Positions 5,628-12,546 of a stretch of 15,479 bases of DNA are shown here, piece after piece (position 1 is the first letter of the stretch; each line of letters opens with the position of its first letter). This DNA comes from Candidatus Woesearchaeota archaeon (lineage in GTDB: Archaea > Nanobdellota > Nanobdellia > Woesearchaeales > JAHWHD01): assembly GCA_019323525.1 (NCBI GenBank), contig JAHWHD010000037.1, forward strand, positions 1-15,479. The letters are read 5' to 3'. The notes below the pieces were generated by a model. The model was not told the origin of the DNA. It was given only the letters and a program-made list of their open reading frames with translations, and ran no database searches. A program made the translations under genes and the position numbers.

Positions 5628-7387
5628 ATGCCCCAGACCGGCTGATTCCTTCTTTTAATCTCTGCAATTTCCTTAAGAAGTTCAATCTGTTCTTTAGAAA
5701 GTAATTTTTTAAGTTCTTTTAACTTTCTGAAATCCTCTTCAGGGATTGACGCATAAAGAATGTCGCCTTCGTTCACTTGCCTTCCTATAGTGATGTGCTC
5801 CATTGAGAATGCCACTTGCTTGCCTGCTTCAACTTCGCTAAGAGAATCTTTTTCATGTTGTATGCTTTTTACTGAGGTAATCTCTTTGCCTTCTTTGTTC
5901 ATTATAGGAGTTCCTGTCCTAATCTTTCCAGCAAGTATGTCGACTCCACATACTGCAGGGTTGTTCTGCCTGAAAACATAACCAGGCATTACTTTGAATT
6001 TGCAAGGCATAACTAGCTTGTCTAGTTCTTTCTCCTGGAGCCTTTTAGTCTGTTCGTCTTTCCATTTTTCATAATCTTCAATTAACCTGTAAATTACATC
6101 GTTTGTAATAATCTTGACATCTTCAGACACTGTTACGTCAGCGCCTATGTCAATATTAAATCCCAGGATAACTGAGAACATTGGATCTTTTTCGAAGTTT
6201 GACTCTGCGTCCCTGACATCCTTTTTACTTATAGAACCTATTGTGGCTTTTCTTATTGGGATATCTTTCTCTTTTAGCAATGATATGAGGGCTTCAAGTG
6301 AACCGAGGGTGTCAGCCTTAATGATTATCCCTATCCTGTCGGTCTCTATAGTTACCTCTTCGACCTCTTTTTGTATATCTTCTTTGACCTTTTCAATATC
6401 TTTTTTATCAACGGATTTTATTGGCATGCCTGCAACTGCTTCTTCAGTTCCGGGAGCTGAAATCTTGACGCCTGTTGCAGCAACTGCTTCTTTCACTGAT
6501 TTGAATTTTGCTTTTTTGTCGCGCATCTCAGAAAGAGGCATGGGTTCAAACAACGCGCGGACCTTGCCTGTCACCGGTTTTTCAAGACCCGCAATCACGA
6601 TTGTGTCGTTAACTTTCAACGTACCGTCGAATATGATGACGTCCATTGTCTTGCCAAGGCCTTTTTCTTCTTTTACCTCAAGGATTATGCCTTCTGCAGG
6701 ACCTTCTGTATTGCATTTAAGGCATTTTTCAAGGTATTTTTGTGCAAGACCAGTAATCACCATAAGGAGTTCTGGTATGCCAGAACCTGTTTTTGCTGAG
6801 CAAGGAACAATTGCTATCTGTTTAGTGTAATCTTCAACTCTGTCAAATCTCTCAGATTCAAATCCAAGCTCGTGTATCTTTCCAACGAGTTCGTAGAGTT
6901 TTGTCTCTACTGCTGTTATGACATTTGCAGATTGTGAATTTATTGTTTGTAGGACATTGCCTTGTTTTGTTTGCCATCCAGGAATAAGGTCTATCTTGTT
7001 TGCTGCTACGACAAAAGGCGTCTTGTAGCTTTTGAGTATCTCAATGGCTTCTATAGTCTGCGGCTTGAATCCTTCGTTGATGTCAACAACCAAAACCGCG
7101 ATATCTGCAAGATTGCCGCCGCGTTTTCTTAGGTTTGTGAAAGCAGCGTGGCCTGGAGTGTCAATGAACAAGATTCCTGGGATTGTAAATTCCATCTTCA
7201 GAGCGTCTAAAAGGGGTCCGCAGATCTTTCTTACGATTTCCAGGGGGACGATTGAAGCACCTATAGCTTGTGTAATTGCTCCTGCTTCTGATGAAATAAT
7301 GGTGGTTCCTCTAATATTATCCAGGATTGAGCTTTTTCCATGGTCTACGTGACCTACTACTGTGCATATAGGACTTCTTAGTTTCAT
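5624..7387 (-). CDS. infB: Translation initiation factor aIF5B (IF-2 family)
   Basis: The 587-residue GTPase promotes ribosomal subunit joining and initiator tRNA placement. The G domain begins at the N-terminus: GHVDHGKSS at 12-20, switch I with a conserved TQAIGAS (39-45), DTPGH at 76-80, NKID at 130-133 and a G5 element CSAKTGSGIPEL near 200. Domain II (beta barrel, about 225-340), domain III (about 345-455, with IGIIIKADTLGSLEAL) and the C-terminal barrel (about 460-587) follow, ending in helices typical of aIF5B rather than bacterial IF2. No intein interrupts the G domain. It also lacks the long N-terminal extension of eukaryotic eIF5B, as is normal in archaea. A TATA-like box lies 27.5 bases before the ATG. 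Confidence 0.96.
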   Translation of the reverse strand: MKLRSPICTVVGHVDHGKSSILDNIRGTTIISSEAGAITQAIGASIVPLEIVRKICGPLLDALKMEFTIPGILFIDTPGHAAFTNLRKRGGNLADIAVLVVDINEGFKPQTIEAIEILKSYKTPFVVAANKIDLIPGWQTKQGNVLQTINSQSANVITAVETKLYELVGKIHELGFESERFDRVEDYTKQIAIVPCSAKTGSGIPELLMVITGLAQKYLEKCLKCNTEGPAEGIILEVKEEKGLGKTMDVIIFDGTLKVNDTIVIAGLEKPVTGKVRALFEPMPLSEMRDKKAKFKSVKEAVAATGVKISAPGTEEAVAGMPIKSVDKKDIEKVKEDIQKEVEEVTIETDRIGIIIKADTLGSLEALISLLKEKDIPIRKATIGSISKKDVRDAESNFEKDPMFSVILGFNIDIGADVTVSEDVKIITNDVIYRLIEDYEKWKDEQTKRLQEKELDKLVMPCKFKVMPGYVFRQNNPAVCGVDILAGKIRTGTPIMNKEGKEITSVKSIQHEKDSLSEVEAGKQVAFSMEHITIGRQVNEGDILYASIPEEDFRKLKELKKLLSKEQIELLKEIAEIKRRNQPVWGI

Positions 7388-7410
7388 AGCTTAAAAAGAA
7401 AAAGAGGATG

Positions 7411-7418
7411 TTTAAAAA
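7411..7418 (-). promoter_or_regulatory. TATA-like box of the aIF5B gene
   Basis: TTTTTAAA on the coding strand is centred 27.5 bases before the ATG at 7387, implying a leaderless or nearly leaderless mRNA. Confidence 0.5.
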
Positions 7419-7445
7419 GGTTATTATATTTGTCTTGAACAGGGT

Positions 7446-7464
7446 ATTTAGGTTTCACCTAAAT
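7446..7464. promoter_or_regulatory. Inverted repeat, possible operator between aIF5B and Trm1
   Basis: Two perfect 8-base arms, ATTTAGGT (7446-7453) and ACCTAAAT (7457-7464), flank the spacer TTC. The site lies between the two divergent TATA boxes, 27 bases beyond the aIF5B box and 21 bases upstream of the Trm1 box. The gap around it (7388-7514) is the longest in the window. It could be a repressor or activator binding site, or a hairpin. Nothing identifies the binding protein. Confidence 0.4.
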
Positions 7465-7485
7465 TCTCTTGCTTCCAATAAATTA

Positions 7486-7493
7486 TTTATAAA
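7486..7493 (+). promoter_or_regulatory. TATA box of the Trm1 gene
   Basis: TTTATAAA is centred 25.5 bases before the ATG at 7515. The sequence AAGGGGG just before the ATG is too close to act as a normal ribosome binding site, so a leaderless start is likely. Confidence 0.6.
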
Positions 7494-7514
7494 ACCTTAT
7501 CTTTAAGGGGGTTC

Positions 7515-8528
7515 ATGGTAGCAGAAGGAAAGGCAGTGATTGATGTTGAAGAAGGAAAGATATGTAAAGATCTGCTTGTCTTCTATAATCCTGACATGAA
7601 ACTTAATAGAGATATCTCTGTTCTATTATTGAACGCTGTTGATGATCTGCGTTTGAGGATTGCGCTGCCTTTGGCTGGTTCTGGAGTCCGCGGGATAAGG
7701 TTTTTGTTGGAGTTAGTTGATGATAAGCTTAGTGAGATTCATTTTAATGATGGCGATATTGTCGCTGTTAATAATATCAAAAGTAATCTTAAATTAAGTA
7801 AAATTCAAACTAATGAAAAAATAAAAATTACGAATAAAGAAGCTAATAAGTTTCTTCTTGAGAGCACTGGTTTTAATTACATCGATATTGATCCATTTGG
7901 TTCTCCAAACCCTTATCTTGACGCAGCAGCTAAGAGAATATCTCGAAATGGCATACTTGCACTGACTGCGACAGATACAGCACCACTTTGCGGTACATAT
8001 CCTAAGACCTGTCTTAGAAAGTACTGGGCAAACCCATTGAAGAACGAGTTGATGCATGAGGCAGGCTTAAGGATTTTGATAAGAAAGGTGCAGTTGATAG
8101 GTGCTCAGTATGAGAAAGCTTTAGTTCCATTGTTATCATACTGGAACTTGCATTATTTTAGAGTTTTTTTTAGGTGTCTTAAAGGTAAGAAAGGCGTTGA
8201 TGAGATTCTTAAGCTGCACGGATGTTATAATGAAGCAGGTCCAATGTGGCTTGGCAGTTTGTTTGATAAAGATTTGATGATGAAGGTCGAATCTGGTAAT
8301 GATTTTGTGCAGCTGCTTAAGAGAGAATCGCAGATAGATGTTCCTTTCTTTTTTGATATGCACTTGGTATGTAAAAAAGAAAGAATCAAAATCCCTAAAA
8401 AAGAATCAATAATTAAAAAAATCAATGAAAAGGGATATAAAGTTACCAACACACACTTTAATCTCCATGCCTTGAAGACTGATATGTCTTATGATGAATT
8501 TGTTAGCCTTCTAAAGTCTTTACAATAA
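7515..8528 (+). CDS. trm1: tRNA (guanine26-N2)-dimethyltransferase Trm1
   Basis: The 337-residue enzyme transfers two methyl groups from S-adenosylmethionine to guanine 26 of tRNA. Family landmarks are VFYNPDMKLNRDISVLLL (22-39), the AdoMet loop LPLAGSGVRGIRF (51-63), the catalytic-site motif DPFGSP (126-131) and TDTAPLCGTYPKTCLRKY (153-170). The C-terminal domain includes HYFRVFFRCLKG and GPMWLGSLFDKDL (242-254). The protein seems somewhat shorter than many archaeal Trm1 proteins (usually about 370-380), mainly through a compact region around 215-245, but the catalytic motifs are complete. Its last 26 bases overlap the convergent YjbQ gene. The inverted repeat at 7446-7464 may regulate it. 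Confidence 0.94.
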   Translation: MVAEGKAVIDVEEGKICKDLLVFYNPDMKLNRDISVLLLNAVDDLRLRIALPLAGSGVRGIRFLLELVDDKLSEIHFNDGDIVAVNNIKSNLKLSKIQTNEKIKITNKEANKFLLESTGFNYIDIDPFGSPNPYLDAAAKRISRNGILALTATDTAPLCGTYPKTCLRKYWANPLKNELMHEAGLRILIRKVQLIGAQYEKALVPLLSYWNLHYFRVFFRCLKGKKGVDEILKLHGCYNEAGPMWLGSLFDKDLMMKVESGNDFVQLLKRESQIDVPFFFDMHLVCKKERIKIPKKESIIKKINEKGYKVTNTHFNLHALKTDMSYDEFVSLLKSLQ

Positions 8529-8889
8529 CTTTCCTATTTCTTGGGCCATCGAATTCGCAAAAGAATATCGCTTGCCAATTTCCTAACTTTAGTCTTCTGT
8601 TTTCTACAGGAACTGTTAATGAACACCCGAATAAAGAACTCTTCATATGCCCTGGAGAGTTTCCTTCTGCATGTTGAAAGTTTTGGTTTTCTAGGTTAAG
8701 ACTCTTTAATCCCTTGAGAATGTCACTCTTCACATCAGGATCTGCGTTTTCGTTTATTGTCACTGCTGCTGTTGTGTGCGGCGTGTAGATTATACAGATA
8801 CCGTTATTTATTTTTATGTTCTTTTGAACTTCACTTGTTATATCGACTAGCTCTTCTTTTGAATTCGTATTTATGCTTATTTCAACCAT
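8503..8889 (-). CDS. YjbQ/UPF0047 family protein (secondary thiamine-phosphate synthase-like)
   Basis: This 128-residue protein shows the three family blocks: TPHTTAAVTINENADPDV (36-53), HAEGNSPGHMKSSLFG (73-88) and LGNWQAIFFCEFDGPRNRKV (102-121). The His and Asp/Glu residues of these blocks form a metal-binding pocket in structures of the family. Members are annotated as secondary thiamine-phosphate synthases because YjbQ can weakly replace ThiE in bacteria; the true role in archaea is unclear. Length is close to normal (about 130-140). It has its own TATA box 27.5 bases before the ATG and lies inside a 12-base inverted repeat. Its 3' end overlaps Trm1 by 26 bases. Confidence 0.93.
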   Translation of the reverse strand: MVEISINTNSKEELVDITSEVQKNIKINNGICIIYTPHTTAAVTINENADPDVKSDILKGLKSLNLENQNFQHAEGNSPGHMKSSLFGCSLTVPVENRRLKLGNWQAIFFCEFDGPRNRKVIVKTLEG

Positions 8890-8890
8890 T

Positions 8891-8941
8891 AGAATATGAA
8901 AAATATTCGACGATATATAACATTTTTTATTTTCATATTCT
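8891..8941. repeat. 12-base inverted repeat spanning the YjbQ promoter
   Basis: AGAATATGAAAA (8891-8902) is matched by its exact reverse complement TTTTCATATTCT (8930-8941), with 27 bases between. The left arm begins two bases before the YjbQ ATG. The right arm lies 13 bases before the ABC gene's TATA box, and the YjbQ TATA box is in the loop. A nested 6-base repeat (GAATAT/ATATTC, 8892-8908) shares the left arm. Paired operator half-sites are one explanation; AT-rich chance is another. Confidence 0.4.
8913..8920 (-). promoter_or_regulatory. TATA box of the YjbQ-family gene
   Basis: ATATATAA on the + strand (TTATATAT on the coding strand) is centred 27.5 bases before the ATG at 8889. Confidence 0.55.
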
Positions 8942-8954
8942 TTTAATGGAAAGG

Positions 8955-8964
8955 TTTATATATA
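8955..8964 (+). promoter_or_regulatory. TATA box of the ABC exporter operon
   Basis: TTTATATATA preceded by AAAGG is centred 26.5 bases before the ATG at 8986. It is one of the best TATA matches in the window and would give a leaderless mRNA for the ATPase gene. Confidence 0.65.
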
Positions 8965-8985
8965 GAATTTATTTTAATAGACGAT

Positions 8986-9993
8986 ATGGTTGCGCCTGCA
9001 ATTATACGTATAAAGAATGTAAAAAAGGTGTTTAAGAAAAATATTGTTCTTGATAATGTTAACCTTGATATCAAACGCGGAGAGATATTTGGGATTATTG
9101 GTATGTCGGGTTCTGGGAAGACTACCTTGCTTAACACGATTGTAGGTTTCTTGCAGCCTGAGGAGGGAGATGTTCTTTTCCAATCTGGCCTAGTAATAGA
9201 AAGGGAATCTTCCAAGAACATGATGTCTGTGTTCAGCCATCTTATACAACTTAGAAAGATATTTGGTTTTGCGCCACAGCTTCCTTCGTTCTATACGCAG
9301 CTAAGTGCTGAAGAGAACCTTGATTATTTTGCAAGCCTTTATGGCCTCACTAAGGAAGTTAAGAAATCAAACATAAAACATCTTCTTGAATTAACAGGAT
9401 TGACTGAAGCTAAGGATACTCTTGCAAGCGATTTGTCGGGAGGTATGAAAAAACGCTTAGGAATCGCCTGCGCGCTAGTACATAAGCCAGACATTCTTAT
9501 ACTGGACGAGCCAACTGCTGATCTTGACCCTGTGCTTAGAGACCAGACCTGGGAGTTGATAAGGAAGATAAATCATCAAGGAACTTCTGTCATTATAGCT
9601 TCGCATTTTGTAGAGGAGATTGAGTCGTTATGCAATAGGATAGGTGTACTGCACGATGGCAAGGTTCTTAGCGTTGGTTCACCATTAAAGCTAAAAGATA
9701 TTTATACTACAGATAATGAAATCAAGCTCGAGACTGCTTCTTTAAGCTATTCAGCGTTAATAAGCAGGTTGAAATCGATAAAAGCCTTAAAGGTAAATAA
9801 GATTAAACAACAGGGAAAGAGGTTGGTAATATACAGCGAAAAAGGTACAGATACCTTGCGTTGGATACTAAAGTACTTGAAAAGTAAGAATGAGAAGCTT
9901 GTATTTGCAGAGGTCAACAAACCTTCGCTTAGAGAGGTTTTCACATCGCTTGCCTTGGGCAGGCCAAAATTGCATAACGGAAAAATGAGGTAA
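8986..9993 (+). CDS. ABC transporter ATP-binding protein (ABC-2 exporter type)
   Basis: The 335-residue ATPase powers the permease encoded directly after it. Walker A is GMSGSGKTT at 39-47, the Q-loop Gln is at 98, the signature LSGGMKKR at 150-157, Walker B LILDEP at 171-176 with a D-loop following, and the switch His is at 207. A C-terminal extension of about 90 residues (245-335) contains a beta-rich part and the segment LREVFTSLALG, a common ending in ABC-2 type exporter ATPases. An unusual insertion (about 69-92) between Walker A and the Q-loop lengthens that region. The stop is one base before the permease ATG, and GAGGT at 9987-9991 lies between the two genes, so the pair is co-transcribed. 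Confidence 0.93.
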   Translation: MVAPAIIRIKNVKKVFKKNIVLDNVNLDIKRGEIFGIIGMSGSGKTTLLNTIVGFLQPEEGDVLFQSGLVIERESSKNMMSVFSHLIQLRKIFGFAPQLPSFYTQLSAEENLDYFASLYGLTKEVKKSNIKHLLELTGLTEAKDTLASDLSGGMKKRLGIACALVHKPDILILDEPTADLDPVLRDQTWELIRKINHQGTSVIIASHFVEEIESLCNRIGVLHDGKVLSVGSPLKLKDIYTTDNEIKLETASLSYSALISRLKSIKALKVNKIKQQGKRLVIYSEKGTDTLRWILKYLKSKNEKLVFAEVNKPSLREVFTSLALGRPKLHNGKMR

Positions 9994-9994
9994 C

Positions 9995-11842
9995 ATGGCA
10001 TTATCAGTTTTAATCAAGAAAAATTTTAAGCTATTGCTTAGAGCAAAGAGCTCTTCGCTGATAGTCATACTAGGTCCTTTACTAGTAATATTCTTAGTAG
10101 GTGTGGCTTTTGACAACGCAAACACCTATGCATTGAATATCGGTGTTTATTCAGAGGCTTATAATGACCTTACAAACTCTTTTGTAGATGCTCTCAAGGA
10201 GAATAATTTTAAGGTAGAGCAATTTGAATCTGAGGTTGCATGTTTGACTAGGATTAAACAAGGTACTATACATACGTGCATCACCTTTCCTCCTAACATG
10301 CAGATAAGTAACGATGCACAAAACGAGATTGTGCTTAATGTGGACTATTCTAAAATCAACCTTGTCTGGATGGTCATAGACACATTGAAGTCAAAAGTTA
10401 CATCAAAAAAGGAAGAGATTAGCCAGGGTCTTACAGAGGTTCTCTTACAGAAGCTTGATGAAACAAGGGTCGAGATAATGAACAAGAATCCGACTGTTGA
10501 GGATCTCAAGAATAAGAATCAGGAACTGGTTACAAAGGCAAATGATGTACTTTCTCAGGTAAACAGTATGGACCTTTCACTAAACTTAGATAGTTTGGGG
10601 ATATCTAACCTTAAGACTTCAGTACAGCAGCAAGCGTCTGCAGCTTCAAACATAAACTCGAATGTTGATTTGATAAAGGATAAGCTTGATGAACTTCGGG
10701 ATGACCTTGAAGATTATAATATCACAAACGGTTCTGAAATCTTTACAGACCTTGAAATTATTGAGGTTAGTGCAAATACGATTACTAATCAGACCGATGG
10801 CAATGTTAGCTGGAGTTCGATTAGCAGTGCTGTGTCTTCTTTAGATACAAGTTTACAGCTCCTAAAATCCAGACTGGATTCTGCTGTATCTGCCCAGGCC
10901 GAGGTCGGCACTGGTGTTTCTGATATAAACACGCTGCTTACTGATTCAAAATCAAAATTAGAGGAGGTGCATTCTGCATTACAAAAAATCGATGCAAGCA
11001 TCAGCGGTATTGAGGTTACAAAAGCTTCGACAATCGTGAGTCCTATTTCAACGAAAGTAAACCCTGTAACGCCTGAGAAAACCCATCTTAACTATATCTT
11101 CCCTGGGTTGATAGTGCTTGTAATGATGTTTATCGGTATACTTCTCTCATCCACACTTGTGATGATGGAGAAACACAGCCCTGCTTATTTTAGGAATCTT
11201 ATCACTCCAGTTAGGTACATCATATTTTTCCTTGGAACTTATATAACCAATCTGATCACTGTATTGATACAGGTTGCAGTCATATTAGCGATATCAGCAA
11301 TATTCTTTAAAGCTGAGATACTTTCAAACATCTATGTTATTGTAACACTTTTGGTTGTTATAGCAACGATGTTTATATTCCTTGGAATGTTGATTGGGCA
11401 TTTCTTCAAGTCAGAAGAAACTTCAACACTTGCTTCAGTTTCAATAGCCGCTCTCTTGTTGCTATTATCTGATGTGGTCATACCATTGGAGAGCATGCCT
11501 GCTTATGTCTTGAATATTGCGAGGTTTAATCCGTTTGTGATTGCTGAAACTGCTTTAAAGAGAGCTATAATGTTCAGCGCCTCTTTTAAGGTTCTAGCAA
11601 ACGATATATATTTCATGCTTGGGTTTATAGGTATTTTCTTTGCTTTAGTTTATTTTAGCCAAAAGATTTCAGAGAAACAGTATTTCAGAAAGTTCGCTTA
11701 TAGGATTAAGGCGAACAAGGGCAAACTAAAGAAGAATGTTGTAAAGGCTAAAGTTTTACAGAAAAAGGAAAAACCAAAGAAACCGCAGAAAAAGGTGAAT
11801 AAGCGGCTATTGAACATACCTATGAAAAAGAAAAATAGATAA
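9995..11842 (+). CDS. ABC-2 type permease with large outer coiled-coil domain
   Basis: The 615-residue permease has one N-terminal membrane helix (about 22-38) and then a long non-membrane region (about 40-365). About five more membrane helices follow (about 367-389, 405-438, 445-470, 478-498, 535-555), as in ABC-2 exporters of the YhgE/Pip-like layout. The outer region has a small alpha/beta part (45-120) and long helical stretches likely to form coiled coils (130-190, 205-240, 275-340). It contains four N-glycosylation sequons at 242, 245, 265 and 270. The last 57 residues carry about 24 Lys/Arg and 2 acidic residues, which would lie in the cytoplasm. The substrate is unknown; related proteins export peptides, lipids or secreted factors. 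It forms the exporter with the ATPase just upstream. Confidence 0.88.
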   Translation: MALSVLIKKNFKLLLRAKSSSLIVILGPLLVIFLVGVAFDNANTYALNIGVYSEAYNDLTNSFVDALKENNFKVEQFESEVACLTRIKQGTIHTCITFPPNMQISNDAQNEIVLNVDYSKINLVWMVIDTLKSKVTSKKEEISQGLTEVLLQKLDETRVEIMNKNPTVEDLKNKNQELVTKANDVLSQVNSMDLSLNLDSLGISNLKTSVQQQASAASNINSNVDLIKDKLDELRDDLEDYNITNGSEIFTDLEIIEVSANTITNQTDGNVSWSSISSAVSSLDTSLQLLKSRLDSAVSAQAEVGTGVSDINTLLTDSKSKLEEVHSALQKIDASISGIEVTKASTIVSPISTKVNPVTPEKTHLNYIFPGLIVLVMMFIGILLSSTLVMMEKHSPAYFRNLITPVRYIIFFLGTYITNLITVLIQVAVILAISAIFFKAEILSNIYVIVTLLVVIATMFIFLGMLIGHFFKSEETSTLASVSIAALLLLLSDVVIPLESMPAYVLNIARFNPFVIAETALKRAIMFSASFKVLANDIYFMLGFIGIFFALVYFSQKISEKQYFRKFAYRIKANKGKLKKNVVKAKVLQKKEKPKKPQKKVNKRLLNIPMKKKNR

Positions 11843-11843
11843 A
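11834..11843 (+). promoter_or_regulatory. Weak TATA-like element before the AK6-like gene
   Basis: AATAGATAAA overlaps the permease stop codon, and its centre is about 27 bases before the ATG at 11866. It is a poor TATA match. The 23-base gap has no clear ribosome binding site, so a leaderless start from here or read-through from the exporter genes are both possible. Confidence 0.25.
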
Positions 11844-11865
11844 GGTTATTCTTATTCTATAATCC

Positions 11866-12546
11866 ATGGACGTAATTATTGTAACAGGATCCGTTGGTAC
11901 TGGAAAGACTACTTTGGCTAAGAAATTGGCTAAAAGTTTGAATTATACTTATATTGATGTTAATAAAGTGATTAACGAGAAGAAGCTTTGTGAAGCGTTC
12001 GATAAAGAAAGGGATTGTGTTGTTGTTGATGAAAAGAAACTGAGCCAGGTGTTGGTTGATTTGATTAAGAAGTCAAATAAATCCCTTATTATTGATTCTC
12101 ACATGTCTTATTTTATTCCTAAAAATTATGTTGACCTTTGTATTGTTACAAAGTGTGAGGATCTCAAGGTTTTAGAAGCCAGGCTGAAGAAAAGGGGTTA
12201 TTCTAAAAATAAGATAAAAGAGAATATTGAGGCTGAGATATTTAATGTGTGTCTTGAAGAGGCTAAACAAGCAAGTCACAATGTGTTGATAGTTGAAACC
12301 TCAAAAGGTTATACTTTAGGTGACATTGCTGGTTTTATCAAGAAAAATATTGGTTATAAATCTCCAGGTATGAAATTTAATGTTGGAACAATGCAGTTTG
12401 AGCCTGATCTTCCTTTGAAAAATAAGAACTTGACAAAAACTAAGGTATCTATAGTTTGGATTGTTTTGCTAATCGCTTTAGTTATATTGGTTGTCTGGAT
12501 GATGGTTAGAGCTGGTTCTAATTTTAGATTTGCTCCACTCTTCTAG
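11866..12546 (+). CDS. AK6/Fap7-like adenylate kinase with C-terminal membrane anchor
   Basis: Residues 1-162 form an AK6/Fap7-type nucleotide kinase: P-loop GSVGTGKTT at 8-16, IIDSHMSYFIP at 75-85 (Walker B-like Asp77 and conserved His79) and the LID/AMP-side helix RLKKRGYSKNKIKENIEAEI at 106-125. In eukaryotes and archaea this family links ATPase/adenylate kinase activity to late small-subunit maturation. Unlike ordinary soluble members of about 180 residues, this one continues with a linker (163-192) and a strongly hydrophobic helix at about 194-213. A 13-residue tail ending FRFAPLF follows. Lys residues just before the helix predict a cytoplasmic kinase and an outside tail. It follows the ABC permease by 23 bases and its TAG overlaps the HerA-like stop codon. 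No frameshift is visible at the join. Confidence 0.85.
   Translation: MDVIIVTGSVGTGKTTLAKKLAKSLNYTYIDVNKVINEKKLCEAFDKERDCVVVDEKKLSQVLVDLIKKSNKSLIIDSHMSYFIPKNYVDLCIVTKCEDLKVLEARLKKRGYSKNKIKENIEAEIFNVCLEEAKQASHNVLIVETSKGYTLGDIAGFIKKNIGYKSPGMKFNVGTMQFEPDLPLKNKNLTKTKVSIVWIVLLIALVILVVWMMVRAGSNFRFAPLF

Noticed and set aside
6114..6830. Long open frame of 238 codons on the + strand
   Set aside because: It lies wholly antisense inside the aIF5B gene, has a Ser/Ile/Pro-rich composition without motifs, and has no promoter at the spacing seen for other genes. It mirrors the codon use of the real gene.
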